DNA of 16,909 nt from Stenotrophomonas_A sp035629025. Lineage in GTDB: Bacteria > Pseudomonadota > Gammaproteobacteria > Xanthomonadales > Xanthomonadaceae. The notes beneath the pieces were generated by a model. It was given only the letters and a program-made list of their open reading frames with translations. It searched no databases and had not been told where the DNA came from. The translations under genes and the position numbers were made by a program. Positions 14,071-16,909 of this stretch are shown one piece after another. Numbering within the stretch: position 1 is the first letter of the stretch; every line of letters starts with the position of its first letter. The stretch lies in assembly GCA_035629025.1 (NCBI GenBank), contig DASPIU010000060.1:1-16909 (forward strand), in the 5' to 3' direction.

Positions 14071-16620
14071 ATGATCGAGGCGGACAGCCGTTGGTCGAGT
14101 GGTGAGGTCGCTACGGCAGCGGGGAAGCGCCGTGCCGCCAAGATTTGGGCGCTGTTGACGGGCGTCGCGCTGGTAGCACTATGGCTTGGTTTCCAGCCAT
14201 ATCAGAGCCATTACCAATCCGCATTGAGGTTGCTGGGCGATACCCAGTCACAGAGCTACTTCGGCGTGCCGAAGGAGGGGCGCGGTGACGAGTGGTCAAC
14301 CTACCTGCCGATCCTCAAGCAGGCCTATCTCGAAGGCTTTCCCGCTGTATCGCCACTAGCGCCCTACAACGAAAAACTCAAATGGTTCATTGCGATTCCG
14401 CACCTTGATGCGTCGGTGCTGTTCTTGCCGAATCACTTGGCCTACTGGGTGATGCCAAGTGGAATGGCCCTGTCGTTCCAAGGGTTCTACTACTACTTGA
14501 TCCTGTTGGGCTCGGCGTTCTGGCTGATGCGGAACATGGGGGTGCGCGCTGTCATCGCGGCGTGCGCGACTGTCGCGTTGAGCTTTAGCCATCTATATCA
14601 GGCGTGGTGGACCAGCAATTTCGCCGTGCTCGCGACGTGCTTGCTGCCCTTCGCTGTGCTTACCAGCGACCTGAGACCGATACACAAATGGCCCCTGCTG
14701 TTCTGGTCATTTGGTTCCATGCTGTTCGGTCAGATGTATCCGCCGTTCTATTTTTCGCTGGCATTGACGTTGGGTCCATTCGTGCTGGCGGTCAAGCCCG
14801 GGCTGCTCAGCTGGCGCACGCTTGCATGGGCGAGCTTGTGCGCCGTAGCGGCGATGGCGGCGTACCTGCTGGTCAACCTGGACTACGTCACGGCAGTTTC
14901 TAATACGATCTATCCAGGCCATCGCAGCAGTTCGGGCGGGGGATCTACCCTGCGAATGCTGATGGCGGCGTTTTTTCCTACCTTCCCTACGCATGCGCCA
15001 CCCGAGGTTCCAGGTGCCCTCTATGAGGGGGCGATGGCCGGAACGTACTTCCCGTTGCTGTTGGCGGCGGTGCTGCCCTTTGTGCGCTGGGATAAGACTG
15101 AGATCCGGGTAACTTGCGTCGTCGTACTGGTTGGCCTTGTACAGGCGTTTTATGCAGTCCACGGCTTCCCCGAATGGCTCGCCAAGTACAGCGGGTTTTT
15201 CATCATGCCGGGCCGGCGCGCGCATTTTGGCCTCTCTGTACTGGTGCTGGTCTACAGCGCCTTCATGCTGTCGCGCAACTTCGACCGTGTACGTGCGGTG
15301 CCGTTGCTTCTGTGTTGTGCCGGCTTCGCAGGGGTAGGGCTCTGGTCAGGTGTGTCCGACGACATCTCGAGCGGGTTCTCGGGGATTGCTCGGTACCCCT
15401 ATTTCCCGTTGTTTTTTGCGTCAATTGCCCTTCTTTTCTCGATCTACTTCGGACGCCGCGACCAGGCTGCCCGGGCGATGGCACACAGCATCCTGGTGGG
15501 TATGGCTGTGGTGCATGTCCTCGTCTTCGGATCCTTCAACCCTGTGATACGTGCTTCGTTGATCATGGACCCAGTGGACTCGCAGCTGATCCGGGACTGG
15601 AAAGCGTTGCTGCAGAAGAACGGCGGCCAGCCGTTGTCTGTGATCGGCAGCTATGGGCATTTGCTGCGAGGGGAAAACCTGCCCGCTTTCGAGGCGATCC
15701 ATCTCGCGAACGTTGATCGGGGGAAGTATCGCGAACTGTTCCCGATGCTGGACGATGTTGCGCTCACAACTACGTTCAATCATTTCCGTGGGATCGCGTT
15801 TGCAAATATTCCCGTGTATCAGGTGTCTGGCCTGACCGCAATTTTCCCGGTGGACTGGCATGGCGTTGCGTTCACACATTCCCTGAGCCGCGAGCCGCGA
15901 GGGGAGCGAAATCTGCTCACGGGCGAGCCTACGGTCTCGGTCGTGCAGACGCCGGACGGCACCGTCGTGTACTGGCAAGCTTCTCTCGCACACCCATTGC
16001 CCATCAATGCGCCCCTGGAACTCGCGCTGCCGTGCGTCGCGGATGAGAGCTGGCTCACGCGATACCCGCTGGGAGGGGGGCTGGTGCCGGAAGGTGTCGC
16101 GTTGCAGGGCGTGGCAGGCCACTTCCGACTCCCAGGTGGCGGCGAGCGCGAGGCCGCCGCCTGCGCGGCAGCGATGGCGCTGGTCTCCTCATCCGACGTG
16201 GAAGTGGCTGATGAGCAGGCGCTGTCGTCTTTGCCAGTCGGCGAGGTAGATGGCTGGTCTTGGTCCGGACGCGCGTGCGACATCGCCTTGCCGCCTGGCG
16301 TGGCGGCGCTGAAAATGACCAACGGCAAACGGCAGGAGTTCAATGGCTTCGTCGTCGGACCAGACCAGCGGCCGGCAGAGCGGTTGCAACTGGTACTGCG
16401 AGGTCAGAAGGACTTTGCACTTCCGATCACGAGGCGAACGTCGCGGCCGGACGTTGCCGAGTACTTCAAGGCACCGGCACTGGAGAACTCAGGATTCGCA
16501 GTGTCCTCGACTCTGGCCGAGGTCCCGGCGGGAGAGTACCGGCTTTTCTTCGGCATGGCCTACGACGAAAAGAACTTCCTTTGTGACTCGGGCAAACAGC
16601 TGGTACTGCAAGCGCCATGA
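14071..16620 (+). CDS. Large polytopic GT-C-type glycosyltransferase with periplasmic C-terminal domain
   Basis: An 849-residue membrane protein. The first helix is about 25–43, followed by a loop with R-G-D-E-W (71–75); an acidic pair in the first outside loop is the usual catalytic site of GT-C enzymes that use polyprenyl-phosphate sugars, and an R-x-D-E-W motif is typical of large O-antigen-locus membrane transferases. Roughly ten further hydrophobic segments run to about residue 489. The remaining about 360 residues are soluble, probably periplasmic, with strand-rich segments toward the end. It follows the GtrB-like gene by eight bases, so the pair probably modifies or extends O-chain on the periplasmic side. 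The substrate is unknown. The ribosome binding site is not obvious, suggesting coupling to the upstream gene. An alternative reading, a YfhO-like membrane protein of other function, is less likely given the context. Confidence 0.72.
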   Translation: MIEADSRWSSGEVATAAGKRRAAKIWALLTGVALVALWLGFQPYQSHYQSALRLLGDTQSQSYFGVPKEGRGDEWSTYLPILKQAYLEGFPAVSPLAPYNEKLKWFIAIPHLDASVLFLPNHLAYWVMPSGMALSFQGFYYYLILLGSAFWLMRNMGVRAVIAACATVALSFSHLYQAWWTSNFAVLATCLLPFAVLTSDLRPIHKWPLLFWSFGSMLFGQMYPPFYFSLALTLGPFVLAVKPGLLSWRTLAWASLCAVAAMAAYLLVNLDYVTAVSNTIYPGHRSSSGGGSTLRMLMAAFFPTFPTHAPPEVPGALYEGAMAGTYFPLLLAAVLPFVRWDKTEIRVTCVVVLVGLVQAFYAVHGFPEWLAKYSGFFIMPGRRAHFGLSVLVLVYSAFMLSRNFDRVRAVPLLLCCAGFAGVGLWSGVSDDISSGFSGIARYPYFPLFFASIALLFSIYFGRRDQAARAMAHSILVGMAVVHVLVFGSFNPVIRASLIMDPVDSQLIRDWKALLQKNGGQPLSVIGSYGHLLRGENLPAFEAIHLANVDRGKYRELFPMLDDVALTTTFNHFRGIAFANIPVYQVSGLTAIFPVDWHGVAFTHSLSREPRGERNLLTGEPTVSVVQTPDGTVVYWQASLAHPLPINAPLELALPCVADESWLTRYPLGGGLVPEGVALQGVAGHFRLPGGGEREAAACAAAMALVSSSDVEVADEQALSSLPVGEVDGWSWSGRACDIALPPGVAALKMTNGKRQEFNGFVVGPDQRPAERLQLVLRGQKDFALPITRRTSRPDVAEYFKAPALENSGFAVSSTLAEVPAGEYRLFFGMAYDEKNFLCDSGKQLVLQAP

Positions 16621-16628
16621 GCAGCGAA

Positions 16629-16655
16629 GGGTCGGGGGACGGTGCCCCACGACCC
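16629..16655. terminator. Hairpin between the convergent GT-C and etfA genes; possible terminator
   Basis: GGGTCG plus GGGG (16629–16638) pairs with CCCC plus CGACCC (16645–16655), with one bulged A and a six-base loop. No T-run follows on either strand, so it may slow transcription or protect 3' ends rather than act as a classic intrinsic terminator. It is the only structure seen in the 48-base gap. Confidence 0.45.
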
Positions 16656-16668
16656 GTACCGCCATTCG

Positions 16669-16909
16669 TTACAGTGCCTTCTCCAGCTCCGGCAACAGCG
16701 TAAACAAATCCCCCACCAACCCGATATCCGCGATCTCAAAGATCGGCGCCTCGGCATCCTTGTTGATTGCCACGATCGTCCCGGCATCCTTGATCCCGGT
16801 CAGGTGCTGGATCGCGCCGCTGATGCCCACAGCCACATACAGCTCCGGGGCGATGATCTTGCCGGTCTGGCCAACCTGCAGCTCGTTGGGCACATAGCCG
16901 GCATCCACC
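16669..16909 (-). CDS. etfA: Electron transfer flavoprotein alpha subunit, C-terminal part (start outside window)
   Basis: Eighty codons of a minus-strand gene that continues beyond the window end. They match the C-terminal FAD-binding domain of ETF alpha: V-G-Q-T-G-K-I-I-A-P-E-L, then the family signature L-Y-V-A-V-G-I-S-G-A-I-Q-H-L-T-G followed by I-V-A-I-N, and A-P-I-F-E-I-A-D-I-G-L-V-G-D-L-F. The ETF alpha/beta dimer carries electrons from acyl-CoA and other dehydrogenases to ETF-quinone oxidoreductase. The gene is convergent with the O-antigen locus and is the conserved right-hand border of that locus in Xanthomonas. Codon use returns to the GC-rich, C-ending style of the left flank. Confidence 0.95.
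   Translation of the reverse strand, partial: VDAGYVPNELQVGQTGKIIAPELYVAVGISGAIQHLTGIKDAGTIVAINKDAEAPIFEIADIGLVGDLFTLLPELEKAL

Overview
The window is GC-rich, tightly packed proteobacterial DNA. Its gene order (FAH hydrolase – maiA – pilU – DUF4398/OmpA-like pair – DUF465 – cystathionine beta-synthase – cystathionine gamma-lyase – O-antigen genes – etfA) points to a gammaproteobacterium of the Xanthomonadaceae (Xanthomonas, Stenotrophomonas, Pseudoxanthomonas or a close relative). Genus cannot be settled by eye. In Xanthomonas the hypervariable LPS O-antigen locus is known to lie between the cystathionine gamma-lyase/synthase gene (metB/metC) and etfA. That is the arrangement here, and the whole locus appears to be inside the window.

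Region 1 (1–1400) is the end of a tyrosine/homogentisate degradation operon: a 5'-truncated FAH-family hydrolase and maleylacetoacetate isomerase, closed by a perfectly palindromic bidirectional terminator. Region 2 (1418–3960) holds a minus-strand pilU-type retraction ATPase. Diverging from it is a two-gene envelope unit (DUF4398 lipid-free exported protein, then a coiled-coil OmpA-like protein) whose stop and start codons overlap. A strong terminator follows. Region 3 (3961–4645) has a 334-base gene-free stretch with several strong hairpins and its own Rho-independent terminator, best read as a small RNA or attenuated leader. It sits directly before a DUF465 gene. Region 4 (4646–7282) encodes the reverse transsulfuration pair, which turns homocysteine plus serine into cystathionine and then cysteine.

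Region 5 (7304–16620) is the O-antigen locus, seven plus-strand genes with small gaps or overlaps: the Wzm/Wzt ABC exporter (Wzt carries a C-terminal carbohydrate-binding domain); a sulfotransferase-like protein with a long coiled coil and a basic C-terminal anchor; a GT8-like transferase; a GT2 transferase; a GtrB-like polyprenyl-phosphate glycosyltransferase; and a large GT-C membrane transferase. Base composition is visibly lower in GC here than in the flanks. The locus has no sugar-nucleotide synthesis genes, no Wzx/Wzy and no initiating phosphoglycosyltransferase, so those functions must be elsewhere. Region 6 is the minus-strand 3' end of etfA, convergent with the locus.

The most interesting idea is that the sulfotransferase–coiled-coil protein fills the chain-terminator/molecular-ruler role that the methyltransferase-kinase WbdD plays in E. 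coli O9a. It would cap the O-polysaccharide with sulfate (or a related group), and the Wzt carbohydrate-binding domain would recognise that cap. Next come the candidate structured RNA before the DUF465 gene and the GtrB/GT-C pair that lacks an adjacent GtrA flippase.
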